Positions 44,113-52,843 of a DNA stretch of 64,000 nt are shown in pieces. The stretch's first letter is position 1. Each line of letters starts with the position of its first letter. Source of the DNA: Natronococcus amylolyticus DSM 10524. GTDB lineage: Archaea > Halobacteriota > Halobacteria > Halobacteriales > Natrialbaceae. Location: assembly GCF_000337675.1 (NCBI RefSeq), contig NZ_AOIB01000027.1, positions 1-64,000 on the forward strand. The letters are read 5' to 3'. The notes under the pieces were generated by a model that saw nothing but the letters and a program-made list of their open reading frames with translations, had not been told where the DNA came from and ran no database searches. A program made the position numbers and the translations under genes.

Positions 44113-44613
44113 ATGCTTCGCTCGTTCGAAGGGACGGAACCCCAGGTCGCCGACTCGGCGTACGTCGACGAGAGCGCGGTCGTGATTGGCAACGTCGTCG
44201 TCGAGGCCGACGCCAGCGTCTGGCCGAACACGACCCTCCGGGGCGATCACGGCCGGATCGTCGTCGGCGAGGGCGCGAACGTCCAGGACAACGCGGTCCT
44301 CCACGAGGATGCCGAGCTCGAGCCCTACGCCACGGTGGGTCACAGCGCGATCGTCCACGACGCGACCGTCCGCGAGCGCGCGCTGGTCGGAATGAACGCC
44401 GTCGTCCTCGACGGCGCTCGGATCGGTAAGGGTGCGGTCGTCGCGGCCGGTAGCGTCGTCACGGAGGGAACCGAGGTCGAGCCGGAGACGCTCGTCGCCG
44501 GCGCGCCCGCCGAACCGAAAGCCGAGGTCGACGATCCGCGCCTCGAGGAGACGGCGGACCGATACGTCGAGCTCTCGAATCGTCACGCCGAGGGCTCGGA
44601 ACGACTCGATTGA
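44113..44613 (+). CDS. Gamma-class carbonic anhydrase-like hexapeptide protein
   Basis: This 166-residue left-handed beta-helix protein has hexapeptide repeats from about residues 15-135 and three His at carbonic-anhydrase-like positions (AVLHED; VGHSAIVHD). In gamma-CAs these bind one Zn/Fe at the trimer interface to hydrate CO2. The Glu/Arg set RGDHGRIVVGEG is also conserved. It lacks the acidic loop of Cam, so it is the CamH/YrdA-like type, whose activity varies. Confidence 0.9.
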   Translation: MLRSFEGTEPQVADSAYVDESAVVIGNVVVEADASVWPNTTLRGDHGRIVVGEGANVQDNAVLHEDAELEPYATVGHSAIVHDATVRERALVGMNAVVLDGARIGKGAVVAAGSVVTEGTEVEPETLVAGAPAEPKAEVDDPRLEETADRYVELSNRHAEGSERLD

Positions 44614-44684
44614 GCCCAGGATCGCCCACCGTCGACGCTGCGGCGAGGGAAACGCTGATACGCACACCCGCGCAATCGACGGCC

Positions 44685-45149
44685 ATGAGCGACACCTCGT
44701 GGACGGACCGGATCGTCGGCGAACGGATGACCGTCGATCAGGAGTTCTCCGCGCGCGTCCAGGACTCGCGGTTCTCGAGCCAGCAGTGGAGCCTGATCAT
44801 GACCGCGACGGAGTTCGAGATCGAGGACGCCGACGACCCCGAGCGGGCGCGGATCGTCGCCAACACCGAGAAAGTCGACCAGATCATCCCCGAACTCGAG
44901 AACGTCGAACGACAGATGGGGGCGATGGGCGGCCAGGGCGGCGGCGGTGGCGGCGCCTCGAACTCGTCGGGCGGGGTCGTCGACTCCATCCTCGGCGCGC
45001 TCGGACTGGGCGGAGACGGCGGCGACAAGGAGGAAGAGCAGCTCCGGGCGGCCGAGCAGCTCACCCAGGAGTACGCCGAGCAGCTCCAGTCCCAGCTCGA
45101 GTCGAAGGGGCGATGGGAGTCGGTCCGGCAGGCTGCCGCCGACGACTGA
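44685..45149 (+). CDS. Conserved haloarchaeal protein (DUF5799-like)
   Basis: A 154-residue protein starting MSDTSWTDRIVGERMTVDQE, with a globular N-terminal part (about 1-75), a Gly-rich segment (about 82-110), and a helical tail with Gln/Glu-rich coil. From memory it resembles DUF5799; this was not verified. Function unknown. Confidence 0.8.
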   Translation: MSDTSWTDRIVGERMTVDQEFSARVQDSRFSSQQWSLIMTATEFEIEDADDPERARIVANTEKVDQIIPELENVERQMGAMGGQGGGGGGASNSSGGVVDSILGALGLGGDGGDKEEEQLRAAEQLTQEYAEQLQSQLESKGRWESVRQAAADD

Positions 45150-45197
45150 GACTACCGGCGATCCGTCCCGTCTGCTCGTACGGACTCCTGTACGTTA

Positions 45198-45241
45198 GTT
45201 CCGGAGCGACCACGCCCCGTGCCTGCGGTTGCTCCGGGAAC
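45198..45241. terminator. Bidirectional hairpin between convergent genes
   Basis: GTTCCGGAGC (45198-45207) pairs with GCTCCGGGAAC (45231-45241) with one bulged C, between the stop of the DUF5799-like gene and that of the 45260 gene. Probably a shared terminator; no T-tract follows. Confidence 0.45.
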
Positions 45242-45259
45242 TCGTCACAACAGACCGTA

Positions 45260-45400
45260 TCAACCCGCGTGAAAGAGCGTGAACTCGCTCGCCTCGTAGA
45301 TGTTGATCAGCTCCACGACGAGTTCGTCGTAGGACTCGTCCTCGATCCGCAGCCCGTCCAGCCGTTCGACGGTCTCCTCCTCGAGTTCGACAGTGGGCAT
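45260..45400 (-). CDS. Small antitoxin-like protein (46 aa)
   Basis: A 46-residue protein begins MPTVELEEETVERLDGLRIE and continues SYDELVVELINIYEASEFTL. A beta strand followed by two helices and the pattern of hydrophobics resemble VapB-like/ribbon-helix-helix proteins (DUF7557-type in haloarchaea, from memory). No toxin gene is next to it, so the antitoxin role is unproven. Confidence 0.7.
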   Translation of the reverse strand: MPTVELEEETVERLDGLRIEDESYDELVVELINIYEASEFTLFHAG

Positions 45401-45512
45401 ACCAGTCCGTTCGTCGCCGAGGAGCAAAAGCCTCGCGGAGAGCTATCACACCACATTACTCGATCAGGGCCGAGCCACAGGGTCTTTAGGTGGCCCACCC
45501 CTCCGTCGGGGT

Positions 45513-45803
45513 ATGACCGACGACGTCGACACGACCACGATCACGATTTCGACCGACGACGACGAGACCGACGAGGTAACGCTCCCCGCCGGTCTCATCG
45601 ACCTCCTCGCCGAGGGCGACCAGGACGCCGCCGAGACCGTCGGCGACATCACCCTCCTCTCGTTCGCCAGCCGGGCTCACCACATCGTCCACCACGGCGA
45701 GGGCTCGGATCCGGAGCTCGAGGCCCAGGAGGAACGCATCATGGACCAGTTCGAGGAGCGGTTCGGCCAGACCTTCGCCGAAGCGACCGGTCACCAGCAC
45801 TGA
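45513..45803 (+). CDS. Conserved haloarchaeal protein (DUF7545-like, 96 aa)
   Basis: A 96-residue acidic protein starting MTDDVDTTTITISTDDDETD. The middle (VTLPAGLIDLLAEGDQDAAE) and the helix FASRAHHIVHHGEG are typical of a small haloarchaeal family. Function unknown. It precedes the biotin-transport operon on the same strand, with 96 bp between. Confidence 0.75.
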   Translation: MTDDVDTTTITISTDDDETDEVTLPAGLIDLLAEGDQDAAETVGDITLLSFASRAHHIVHHGEGSDPELEAQEERIMDQFEERFGQTFAEATGHQH

Positions 45804-45851
45804 TTGTCGACCTTCCTTTCGATGTGACCGTCCCAGCAGCTACGGCTGGCG

Positions 45852-45865
45852 CGGTTCGTGAACCG
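45852..45865. promoter_or_regulatory. Candidate operator upstream of bioY
   Basis: CGGTTC-GT-GAACCG is a perfect inverted repeat 34 bp before the bioY start, just upstream of the AT-rich stretch GTTTTGATC that is the likely TATA region. The position suits repression by the HTH-containing BirA; binding is not shown. Confidence 0.4.
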
Positions 45866-45899
45866 AAGTTTTGATCACGGTTTACGGCGGTGGTGACGT

Positions 45900-46481
45900 A
45901 TGGCAACCGAACAGGGAGACGTCGACCTCGTCGACGGCGACGTCGTCCACGCGTTCGCTCGAGCAGCCCTGCTCGCGACACTCCTCGGCGCGGTGGCACC
46001 GATCGCGATACCGATCCCGTTCTCTCCGGCGCCGATCACGCTGCAGGTGCTGTTCGTCTTTCTCGCCGGGCTGTTGCTCGGCCCGCTCTGGGGGACCGTC
46101 TCGATACTGCTGTACCTCGCCGCCGGCGCGATCGGGCTCCCGGTGTTCGCGGGGATGGCCGGCGGGCTCGGCGTCCTCGTCGGGGATTCGGCCGGCTATC
46201 TCTGGTCGTACCCCCTGGCCGCCGGCCTGATCGGCCTGCTCGTCCACCGCGGGACCGATCTGCGGGATCCCGCCGAGGTTTCGACGCCGCTCGTCGTCGT
46301 CGCGCTCGTCACCGCGACCGTCCTCATCTACGGGATGGGCGTGGGTTACATGGCCTGGCTGCTTGAACTCGAGCTCTGGGAGGCAATTACGGTCGGAGCG
46401 CTGCCGTTTATTCCGGGTGAGGTGTTGAAGATCGCCGCCGCGGTCGCGATCGTCGAGAGCGGTCGGATCGACACCGTCTGA
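45900..46481 (+). CDS. bioY: Biotin ECF transporter S component BioY
   Basis: This 193-residue membrane protein has six TMs and the BioY signatures GAVAPIAIPIPFSPAPITLQ and GLPVFAGMAGGLGVLVGDSAGYLW. It binds extracellular biotin with high affinity. The ATPase gene overlaps its stop by one base and the EcfT gene follows, giving a complete group I biotin ECF transporter. Confidence 0.94.
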   Translation: MATEQGDVDLVDGDVVHAFARAALLATLLGAVAPIAIPIPFSPAPITLQVLFVFLAGLLLGPLWGTVSILLYLAAGAIGLPVFAGMAGGLGVLVGDSAGYLWSYPLAAGLIGLLVHRGTDLRDPAEVSTPLVVVALVTATVLIYGMGVGYMAWLLELELWEAITVGALPFIPGEVLKIAAAVAIVESGRIDTV

Positions 46482-47209
46482 TGCTCGAGTTTCGCTCCGT
46501 GTCGTTCGGCTTCGACGACGTCGGCGTGCTCGAGGACGTCTCCCTCTCGATCCCCGACGGCGAGTTCGTCGTCCTCGCGGGAGCGAACGGCAGCGGGAAG
46601 ACGACCCTGCTGCGTCACTGCAACGGGCTCCTGAGTCCCGACGAGGGGACGGTGCTGGTCGACGGCACTTCCGTCGAAGACGACGTCATCGGCGCCCGAA
46701 CGAGCGTCGGGATGGTGTTCCAGCACCCCCGCGACCAGTTCGTCGCCGCGACCGTCGGCGACGACGTCGCCTTCGGCCCCGCGAACCTCGGCCTCGGGCG
46801 CGAGGAGATCGATCGGCGCGTCGCCGAGGCCCTCGGGGCCGTGAACCTGCGGGGACGCGAGGACGAACGGATCGACCGACTTTCGGGCGGCGAGCAGTCC
46901 CGGGTGGCTATCGCGGGCGCGCTCGCGATGGAGCCGACCCACCTGGTGCTCGACGAACCCTTCACCGGACTCGACGAGCCCGCGCGCCGTTCGGTGGTCG
47001 GTCGACTCGAGGCGCTGGCTGCCGACGGCACCGGGATCCTGCTCGCGACCCACGACCTGCGGGACGTGCTCGGGCTGGCCGACCGCGTGATCGCGATGGC
47101 CGACGGACGTGTCGTCGTCGACGACCGCCCCGACCGGGCCCTTGAGGAGCTGGATGGACTGCCGGTTCGCGTCCCCCGAGCGCGGGCGGACCTCGAGGAG
47201 CGATGCTGA
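46481..47209 (+). CDS. bioM: Biotin ECF transporter ATPase
   Basis: This 242-residue ABC ATPase has Walker A GANGSGKTTLL (about residues 33-43), Q-loop MVFQHPRDQF, signature LSGGEQSRVAIAGAL, Walker B HLVLDEPFTGLDE and the switch His in LLATHDLRD. It powers BioY. Its start overlaps bioY by 1 nt and its end overlaps bioN by 7 nt. Confidence 0.94.
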   Translation: MLEFRSVSFGFDDVGVLEDVSLSIPDGEFVVLAGANGSGKTTLLRHCNGLLSPDEGTVLVDGTSVEDDVIGARTSVGMVFQHPRDQFVAATVGDDVAFGPANLGLGREEIDRRVAEALGAVNLRGREDERIDRLSGGEQSRVAIAGALAMEPTHLVLDEPFTGLDEPARRSVVGRLEALAADGTGILLATHDLRDVLGLADRVIAMADGRVVVDDRPDRALEELDGLPVRVPRARADLEERC

Positions 47210-47907
47210 CCTACGAGCCCGGCGAGACGGTCGTCCACGATCTGGACCCCCGGAGCAAGCTCGCGGTCCAGATCGGCTTCGCGGCGACCGCGCTCGCTCA
47301 CACCGCGCCGCGCGCGCTGCTCGGGCTCTCGGTCGTTACCGCGGTCGTGCTGGCGCTCGCGCGGGTCCCCGTGGTGCGGACGCTGTACGCCTACCGGTTC
47401 GCGCTGGTGATCCTCGCGCTGGGTCCCCTCGTCGCTGCCGCGACCCTCGGCCCGCCGTGGATCGACCTCGAGGCCGGCCTCGCCACCGCGCTCGCGAGCT
47501 ACCGTGTGCTGCTCATCCTGCTCGTCAGCGCCGCCTACGTTCGGACGACCCCCGTTCGGGAGTCACGAGCCGCGATCCAGCGGACGGTCCCGGGCAAGCC
47601 CGGACAGCTCCTCGGGATCGGCGTCGCGCTGGTCTTCCGGTTCCTGCCCGTCGTGCAGTCGGACCTGCGGACGATTCGGGACGCGTCAGCCGCGCGGCTC
47701 GGCACCGAACGGAGCGCCCGCGAGCGCGCGACGACGATCGGCCTCCTCGGACTCTCGCGGACGTTCGACCGCGCCGATCGACTTTCGCTCGCGCTGCGAG
47801 CGCGGTGTTTCTCCTGGAATCCCACGCTGCCCGCGCTCGCGTTCGCCCGGCGGGACGCTCCCACGCTGGGTGTCGCGGTCGCGTTGCTCCTGACGGCGTT
47901 CCTGTAA
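47203..47907 (+). CDS. bioN: Biotin ECF transporter transmembrane component
   Basis: This 234-residue EcfT protein has five or six TMs and the coupling-helix motif RTFDRADRLSLALRARCF (about residues 184-201), whose Ala-Arg-x ends contact the ATPase. It begins inside bioM. The transporter is complete with a single ATPase, as in bacterial BioMNY. Confidence 0.93.
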   Translation: MLTYEPGETVVHDLDPRSKLAVQIGFAATALAHTAPRALLGLSVVTAVVLALARVPVVRTLYAYRFALVILALGPLVAAATLGPPWIDLEAGLATALASYRVLLILLVSAAYVRTTPVRESRAAIQRTVPGKPGQLLGIGVALVFRFLPVVQSDLRTIRDASAARLGTERSARERATTIGLLGLSRTFDRADRLSLALRARCFSWNPTLPALAFARRDAPTLGVAVALLLTAFL

Positions 47908-48024
47908 CCCGCTGGCCGGGTCGAAACCCCGGCTGTCCGGTTTTCTGGCCGCAACACTCCGGGAACGGAGAGGAGCTGGGCGAGCCGGAATTATTAACCT
48001 CCAGCCGATCGATTCGGCTAGTGA

Positions 48025-48297
48025 ATGGCGCTTCGCCCCGGCGACATGGTCCGCGTACGTCCGGATCGACTGCCCGACTCGATCGAGCGGGAACTCCCGC
48101 AGGCGGAAGCAGCCGTCGGACGGGTCCTCGAGACGAGCGACGTCTCGCTGGTCGACCTCGAGTGGTACGTCGACTACGCGAGCGGCGCGGTGATGGACGG
48201 CGTCCTCCCGAAGCGCCGCAGCGACCTGCTCTGTCTTCCGACCGACGCCCTCGAGAAGATCAGCCACGACGAGTATATGGAACGACGGACGCCCTGA
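48025..48297 (+). CDS. Conserved-looking 90-residue hypothetical
   Basis: A 90-residue soluble protein, MALRPGDMVRVRPDRLPDSI and onward, with short beta strands (VSLVDLEWYVDYASGAVMDG) that could form an SH3-like barrel. GAATTATTAA at 47990 is a TATA candidate. Function unknown. Confidence 0.7.
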   Translation: MALRPGDMVRVRPDRLPDSIERELPQAEAAVGRVLETSDVSLVDLEWYVDYASGAVMDGVLPKRRSDLLCLPTDALEKISHDEYMERRTP

Positions 48298-48363
48298 TCC
48301 GATCTAGGCTCGCGGTTCGAGGTGTCGGTCGATTCCGGCGAGCACGTCTCGAGCGTTCGCACC

Positions 48364-49407
48364 TTACGCCGCCGACCCGTGCCACTCCCGACTGAAGAGA
48401 TCGAAGGCGATCTTAGCCGCCCCGAGGATGACGGGACCTACGAACAGCCCGACGGCGCCGAACATCGCGACCCCACCGAAGATTCCGAGGACGATCACCG
48501 CGGCACTGAGAGCCCCACTCTTTCCGATGATAGCCGGGCGGAGGTACATGTCGGAGACGCTGACGAACGTCCCGTAGCCGACCAGTGCCAGGGCCGCCAG
48601 CGGTCGCCCGGCGGCGACGAGGTAGATCGAGACCGGAACCCAGATTCCGAACGCGCCGACGAGCGGGAGCAAGGCCAGCACGAACGTCGCGACGGTGAGC
48701 AGGACGACGCCCGGGACGCCGAGCACCCAGAGGCCGATCCCGAGTAACACGGCCTGGATCACGGAGACGATCACGTTGCCGACCACCGACGCCCACATGA
48801 GCCGGTCGAGTTCGGCGAACAGTTCGTCCCTGGCGCCGTCGCTGATCGGAACCACGGTCTGGAGCCAGTCGACCAGGCGGTCACCGTCCCGGAGCAGCCC
48901 GAAGAGGACGAACATCGTCACCGTTAGCCCGAACGCGATCGACGGCAGCCCGCCGAGGAACTCGAGGGTCCCGGTGACCGCGCCGTGAAGTCCGTGCAGG
49001 CCGTCGTCGATCTGGCCCTGGTTGGCCTCGTAGGCCGCGATGGCGGCTTCGGGATCGAGCTGGTAGCCGAAGCCCTCGAGTTCGTTCTGGATCGCCACCG
49101 TGTCCAGCCCCTGCTGTTGGATCGTCCCCACGAGCTCCGACGCCTGTCGGATCGCGACGACGAGGATGTACAACACCGGAATCACGAGTACGAGCAGCGA
49201 GCCCACGATTAACGTCAGCGCCGACGCAGTCGGGCTCAGGACTCGCTCGAGGGTCGTCTGGAACGGCGCGAGTGCATAGGCGAGTACGACCGCGAGCAGG
49301 ACGTACTGGAGGTAGGGAAGGACGAGCAACGCCGCGAGGATTCCAGTCACCAGCGCGACGATTCCGAGGGCGGACTGTTCGGTCAGTCCCCCGTTTGTCT
49401 CGGTCAT
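48364..49407 (-). CDS. AI-2E-type (PerM/TqsA-like) permease
   Basis: This 347-residue protein has about eight TMs in the AI-2E exporter family plan: paired N-terminal helices, a soluble cytosolic loop (about residues 85-160), then four to five helices with SVIQAVLLGIGLWVLGVPG and LLPLVGAFGIWVPVSIYLVA. Members export AI-2 or, in TMEM-like relatives, exchange Na+ for H+; the haloarchaeal substrate is unknown. It is the last core gene before the accessory island. Confidence 0.9.
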   Translation of the reverse strand: MTETNGGLTEQSALGIVALVTGILAALLVLPYLQYVLLAVVLAYALAPFQTTLERVLSPTASALTLIVGSLLVLVIPVLYILVVAIRQASELVGTIQQQGLDTVAIQNELEGFGYQLDPEAAIAAYEANQGQIDDGLHGLHGAVTGTLEFLGGLPSIAFGLTVTMFVLFGLLRDGDRLVDWLQTVVPISDGARDELFAELDRLMWASVVGNVIVSVIQAVLLGIGLWVLGVPGVVLLTVATFVLALLPLVGAFGIWVPVSIYLVAAGRPLAALALVGYGTFVSVSDMYLRPAIIGKSGALSAAVIVLGIFGGVAMFGAVGLFVGPVILGAAKIAFDLFSREWHGSAA

Positions 49408-49545
49408 GGCGCGTCAATGTTCCCGCTGGGCAAAGAGCGTATCCGATTCACCCTCGAGGGATGATACTCCGAAACGAACGCGGGGGGAGCGGTCGCCAAC
49501 GAGCCGAGGCGGCGTGTCCGTACACCGATTCGAACCGATGTTGCA

Positions 49546-49695
49546 GTGAGCACCGACGACGGTCTTACGGCTGAAACTACGGACTCCGACGAGGAACGGG
49601 ACGAAAACACGGCCGACCCGGTGATCGACCGCTCGAGTCAGACGTCGAACTCGAGTGCGGCTGGCAGTCGAGTCCAAAGGGCCCCGGATCAGTGA
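49546..49695 (+). CDS. Candidate small acidic protein (49 aa)
   Basis: A GTG-initiated 49-codon frame with normal codon bias (VSTDDGLTAETTDSDEERDE...) looks like the disordered N-terminus of a haloarchaeal protein that then stops. It may be a truncated gene cut by island insertion. An imperfect palindrome, ACACCGATTCGAACCGATGT (49522-49541), lies just before it. Otherwise the 49408-49753 gap is empty. Confidence 0.4.
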   Translation: MSTDDGLTAETTDSDEERDENTADPVIDRSSQTSNSSAAGSRVQRAPDQ

Positions 49696-49753
49696 TAACG
49701 CACAACAAGCTTATTACGAATCATGCATGATTGGGGGACAGAGGTGGGATGGA

Positions 49754-49954
49754 ATGAAAGCTCGTCAACTGGACCCGACTGATAGACGCGTCCTCGAACG
49801 GAACTACGACTACGCGCAGAAGAACGTTCGAGTGCTTTCGACGTGGTACGACTGTGAGACCAAACGGATGATCGAGCTGCTCGCCGAGAACGGGATCGAC
49901 CTCTCGGCGAACGACGAACAGCGATTCGGACCGTACTATCGAGAAGCTCGGTAG
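49754..49954 (+). CDS. Hypothetical small protein (66 aa)
   Basis: A 66-residue helical protein starting MKARQLDPTDRRVLERNYDY and ending ANDEQRFGPYYREAR. An upstream AT-rich stretch (CTTATTACG, 49710) could be the promoter. No family recognised; it lies at the left edge of the island before the integrase gene. Confidence 0.6.
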   Translation: MKARQLDPTDRRVLERNYDYAQKNVRVLSTWYDCETKRMIELLAENGIDLSANDEQRFGPYYREAR

Positions 49955-50143
49955 CGCCATAGGCGGCGAGCGCACTCGTCGCTCGCGAATTTGCTCGTGG
50001 TAGAAGAATCGACGGAGAGCGCGGATCGTAGTTGGTGCGAACTCCTTCTGAGCCAAATCTCTTCAGAGCGGAGCTCCGACTCCCGTACTCGTTCGATAGA
50101 AAAAGCCGGTGGAGAGCTGTGAACCCGAGGTTCAAAGCTACAC

Positions 50144-50149
50144 TTTTAA
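50144..50149 (+). promoter_or_regulatory. TATA box of the left integrase gene
   Basis: TTTTAA lies 26-31 bp before the ATG at 50175, consistent with a leaderless transcript. Confidence 0.5.
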
Positions 50150-50174
50150 CACTACTGCGTGCGACGAACGCGCT

Positions 50175-51386
50175 ATGGCCGCTGATACGCGACGCCGAAT
50201 CGATCGGCTTCGAACTCGCGCCGAGGACAGCAATGAAATTGACGCCGACGATCGCGAGTTGCTGATCGATTTCTCTGATCGGCTCGATCTTCTCGCACAG
50301 ACCTACTCCGATTACCGTCACGAGAAGCTGCTTCGCCACGGCGTGATCATGGCCGAAGAGCTCGACGTCTCGCTCTCGGACGCGATCGAGGACCGCGATA
50401 CTGCCGAGACGATCGTCGCCTGGATCAACCGCACCTACAACAACGAGGAGACGAACCGAGACTACCGCGCTGCTCTCCGCGTCATCGCAAAGCGCGTGAC
50501 CGACGGCGACGACTGTCCCGATGCTGTCGAGTGGGTCCCGACCAGTACGTCTCGAAACTACGACCCGACCCCAGACCCGCGCGACATGCTCCGTTGGGAG
50601 GACGACGTCCAGCCAATGATCGATAAGTGTTACAACGCGCGCGACGCGGCGATGATCGCACTCCAGTTCGATGCTGGCCTCCGCGGCGGTGAGTTCAAGA
50701 ACCTCGCCGTCGGCGACGTCCAGGACCACGATCACGGCCTCCAGGTCACGGTCGAAGGCAAGCAGGGCCGACGAACGGTCATGCTGATTCCGTCGGTCCC
50801 GCATGTCCACCGCTGGCTCGACGCCCATCCCGACCGCTCCGATCCCGACGCGCCGCTGTGGTCGAAGCTCCACCAGGTTGAGGCAATCTCCGATCGGATG
50901 GTCTCGAAGATTCTCGACGAGGCAGCTGATCGTGTCGACGTTACCAAGCCCGTCACGCTGACGAACTTCCGAAAGTCGAGTGCTGCGTTCCTCGCCTCGA
51001 GGAACCTCAATCAGGCCCATATCGAAGAGCACCACGGCTGGGTCCGCGGATCGAAAGTCGCTGCGCGCTACATCTCGGTCTTCGCCGAAGAGAGCGACCG
51101 CGAGCTCGCCCGACTCCACGGAATCGACGTCTCCGACGACGAGCCTGACTCGATCGCACCGCTCGAGTGTACGCGATGCGGACGTGAAACACCCCGAAGC
51201 GAACCCCTCTGCGTCTGGTGCGGTCAGGCGATGGATCCGCAGGCTGCCGTCGAACTCGACGATGTCGACGGACGCGTGAACGAGAGTCTGGCCGAACTCT
51301 CGCCCGAGAAGGCTAGGCGCCTCCTCGATGTCGCCGACGCACTCGACGATCCTGATGTTCGAAACGCCCTGCTCGACGAGCGATGA
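50175..51386 (+). CDS. Tyrosine recombinase/integrase with C-terminal zinc ribbon
   Basis: This 403-residue site-specific recombinase has an N-terminal helical core-binding domain (about residues 45-110) and a catalytic domain (about 140-310): box I Arg in ALQFDAGLRGGEF, a beta-turn Lys in VEGKQGRRTV, box II as TNFRKSSAAFLAS (Thr where HxxR has His), HHGWVRGSKVAARYI with His/Trp and the nucleophile Tyr. A zinc ribbon (CTRCGRE, CVWCGQ) and a helical tail follow. The form is common in haloarchaeal viruses and islands. It probably integrates the island; no att sites were found. Confidence 0.9.
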   Translation: MAADTRRRIDRLRTRAEDSNEIDADDRELLIDFSDRLDLLAQTYSDYRHEKLLRHGVIMAEELDVSLSDAIEDRDTAETIVAWINRTYNNEETNRDYRAALRVIAKRVTDGDDCPDAVEWVPTSTSRNYDPTPDPRDMLRWEDDVQPMIDKCYNARDAAMIALQFDAGLRGGEFKNLAVGDVQDHDHGLQVTVEGKQGRRTVMLIPSVPHVHRWLDAHPDRSDPDAPLWSKLHQVEAISDRMVSKILDEAADRVDVTKPVTLTNFRKSSAAFLASRNLNQAHIEEHHGWVRGSKVAARYISVFAEESDRELARLHGIDVSDDEPDSIAPLECTRCGRETPRSEPLCVWCGQAMDPQAAVELDDVDGRVNESLAELSPEKARRLLDVADALDDPDVRNALLDER

Positions 51387-51409
51387 ATCTGTAGTTGCTA
51401 TATCAACCA

Positions 51410-51574
51410 TCAGTATCCCTCCTCGTCTAACTTCTCGAGTAGGACCTCGGCATCTTCGGCGAACGGCACATCCTCCTCGATGCACATCTTGAGGACGTCA
51501 CGTTTTTCGGCGAGGGTTTTCCACGCGTCCTCGCTGTCGGGTTGTGGTGGACCCCCAGCATCGAGACTACTCAT
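51410..51574 (-). CDS. Small hypothetical in a phage-like operon (54 aa)
   Basis: A 54-residue acidic protein starting MSSLDAGGPPQPDSEDAWKT, with a helical second half (LEKLDEEGY end). Its ATG overlaps the previous stop by 8 nt (ATGAGTAG). Last gene of a four-gene minus-strand operon. Function unknown. Confidence 0.65.
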   Translation of the reverse strand: MSSLDAGGPPQPDSEDAWKTLAEKRDVLKMCIEEDVPFAEDAEVLLEKLDEEGY

Positions 51575-51851
51575 CACTAGTCACCTGCTTGCGGACGTGC
51601 GCTTGTTCCCACTCCGGGCGATCCGAGAGGGCGATACAGGTTCGGACTTTGCCAGCGTACTCGATGAAGACGACGTCGCCTTCCGGGTCGTAGAACGCCT
51701 CCGCGTCGTCGGCGCTGGGGTAGTGAACCGGGACAGCATCGTCGAACGCCCCGCGCGGGTCGCGGTAGGGCGTTCGCGAGCGCTCGAACCAGCTCTCGCT
51801 GACGTGGTTATCCCAGCGCTCGGCAAGCTTGGTGGGCGAACGCTCGCTCAT
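51567..51851 (-). CDS. Hypothetical protein (94 aa) in the same operon
   Basis: A 94-residue protein starting MSERSPTKLAERWDNHVSES. It is alpha/beta, with VVFIEYAGKVRTCIALSD near the end. It overlaps the upstream gene by 4 nt (ATGA) and the downstream one by 8 nt. No family recognised. Confidence 0.7.
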   Translation of the reverse strand: MSERSPTKLAERWDNHVSESWFERSRTPYRDPRGAFDDAVPVHYPSADDAEAFYDPEGDVVFIEYAGKVRTCIALSDRPEWEQAHVRKQVTSDE

Positions 51852-52843
51852 CGCTCACCCCGCTCGCGTTTGTAGTCGGCCGGATCGGGTCCGTGGACGA
51901 CGGTATCGGTCGGGCCCGACGCGGTCGTCATCCGAACATCGGTGTTCTCGTCGACGCGCTGGAGGATCGACGCACGCCAGGTGTGGTTGACTGCTGATTG
52001 GAGAGCTGCATCGACTTCCGAGTTTTCGGTCTTTTCTTTGAGTGCCTCGAGTGCCGAGCAGACGTCGTCGATCTCGTCGACTATCTCGCGGTCACCGATC
52101 TGGAGCCCGCCGTCCGGCCCTTCGGTGATCGTCTCGCGTCGGTAGACTTCCTCAAGGTTGCCGCCGTCTGTTCGGAGTTCGCGATCGTCGTTGTCCTGGC
52201 TGAACCCGTTCTCGGCAAGGATATCGGCCGGCGATCGGCCGTACTTCGATCGATCCTCCTCAATCTCGAGTACCTGCTTTGCACAGGTCTTGCAGAGTCG
52301 AGCGTGAAGTTCCGAGTCAGGGATGTTGTCGGGGTCGAACGTCCATGGTATCGCCGATCGTTCGTGCTGGCACGCCGAATCCGGGTTGTCACGAGTGCAG
52401 TCCTCGGCGGGGATATGGATCGCCGATGCGCGTCGGCCCTGGAACTGAATCCAGAACGGTACTTCGGCGCGGACAGCGTCAACGTCGATCCCGCCGTCGG
52501 TCACCAGCTTGCTTGCGCGTTTGAAGGTCGCGTCCGCGGGAACCGTCTCTCGGCGTGGCCCCTCGAGTTCGGTGACACAATCTTCGCAGACTGGCGCGTC
52601 GTACTCCTCGGGGACGTACCGAAGGTCCTCGGTGCTGCGTTCGAGTGGCGTCTCGATCTCTGTCCCGCACGCGCACTCGTGAGTCTGCCCGTCGAACTCC
52701 GTACTGGCATGCCAGCAATTGTTCTCGAGGACCCAGCGGTCGATATCGTGGTCGGTAGGGGTACCAATTCGATTCTCGAGTTCCTTGAGCCGGCAGCGCT
52801 GACACAGGTAGGGCCGGCTTCCGCAATTCGAGCAGTTACTCAT
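51848..52843 (-). CDS. Cys-rich zinc-binding protein (331 aa)
   Basis: This 331-residue protein starts MSNCSNCGSRPYLCQRCRLK, a run of CxxC pairs. Further Cys/His groups follow: HECACG, CEDC near residue 88, CQHE and LCKTCAKQVLE near residue 205, so several zinc sites are likely. The C-terminal third (about 240-331) is a helical acidic region. It resembles uncharacterised haloviral and plasmid proteins; no enzyme motif. The start at 52843 gives an 8-nt overlap with the upstream gene (ATGAGTAA). Confidence 0.75.
   Translation of the reverse strand: MSNCSNCGSRPYLCQRCRLKELENRIGTPTDHDIDRWVLENNCWHASTEFDGQTHECACGTEIETPLERSTEDLRYVPEEYDAPVCEDCVTELEGPRRETVPADATFKRASKLVTDGGIDVDAVRAEVPFWIQFQGRRASAIHIPAEDCTRDNPDSACQHERSAIPWTFDPDNIPDSELHARLCKTCAKQVLEIEEDRSKYGRSPADILAENGFSQDNDDRELRTDGGNLEEVYRRETITEGPDGGLQIGDREIVDEIDDVCSALEALKEKTENSEVDAALQSAVNHTWRASILQRVDENTDVRMTTASGPTDTVVHGPDPADYKRERGER

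Noticed and set aside
49522-49541. GATTCGAACC resembling a tRNA T-arm (possible att site)
   Set aside because: The surrounding bases do not form a 5-bp T stem or an acceptor stem; it is part of an imperfect palindrome instead.
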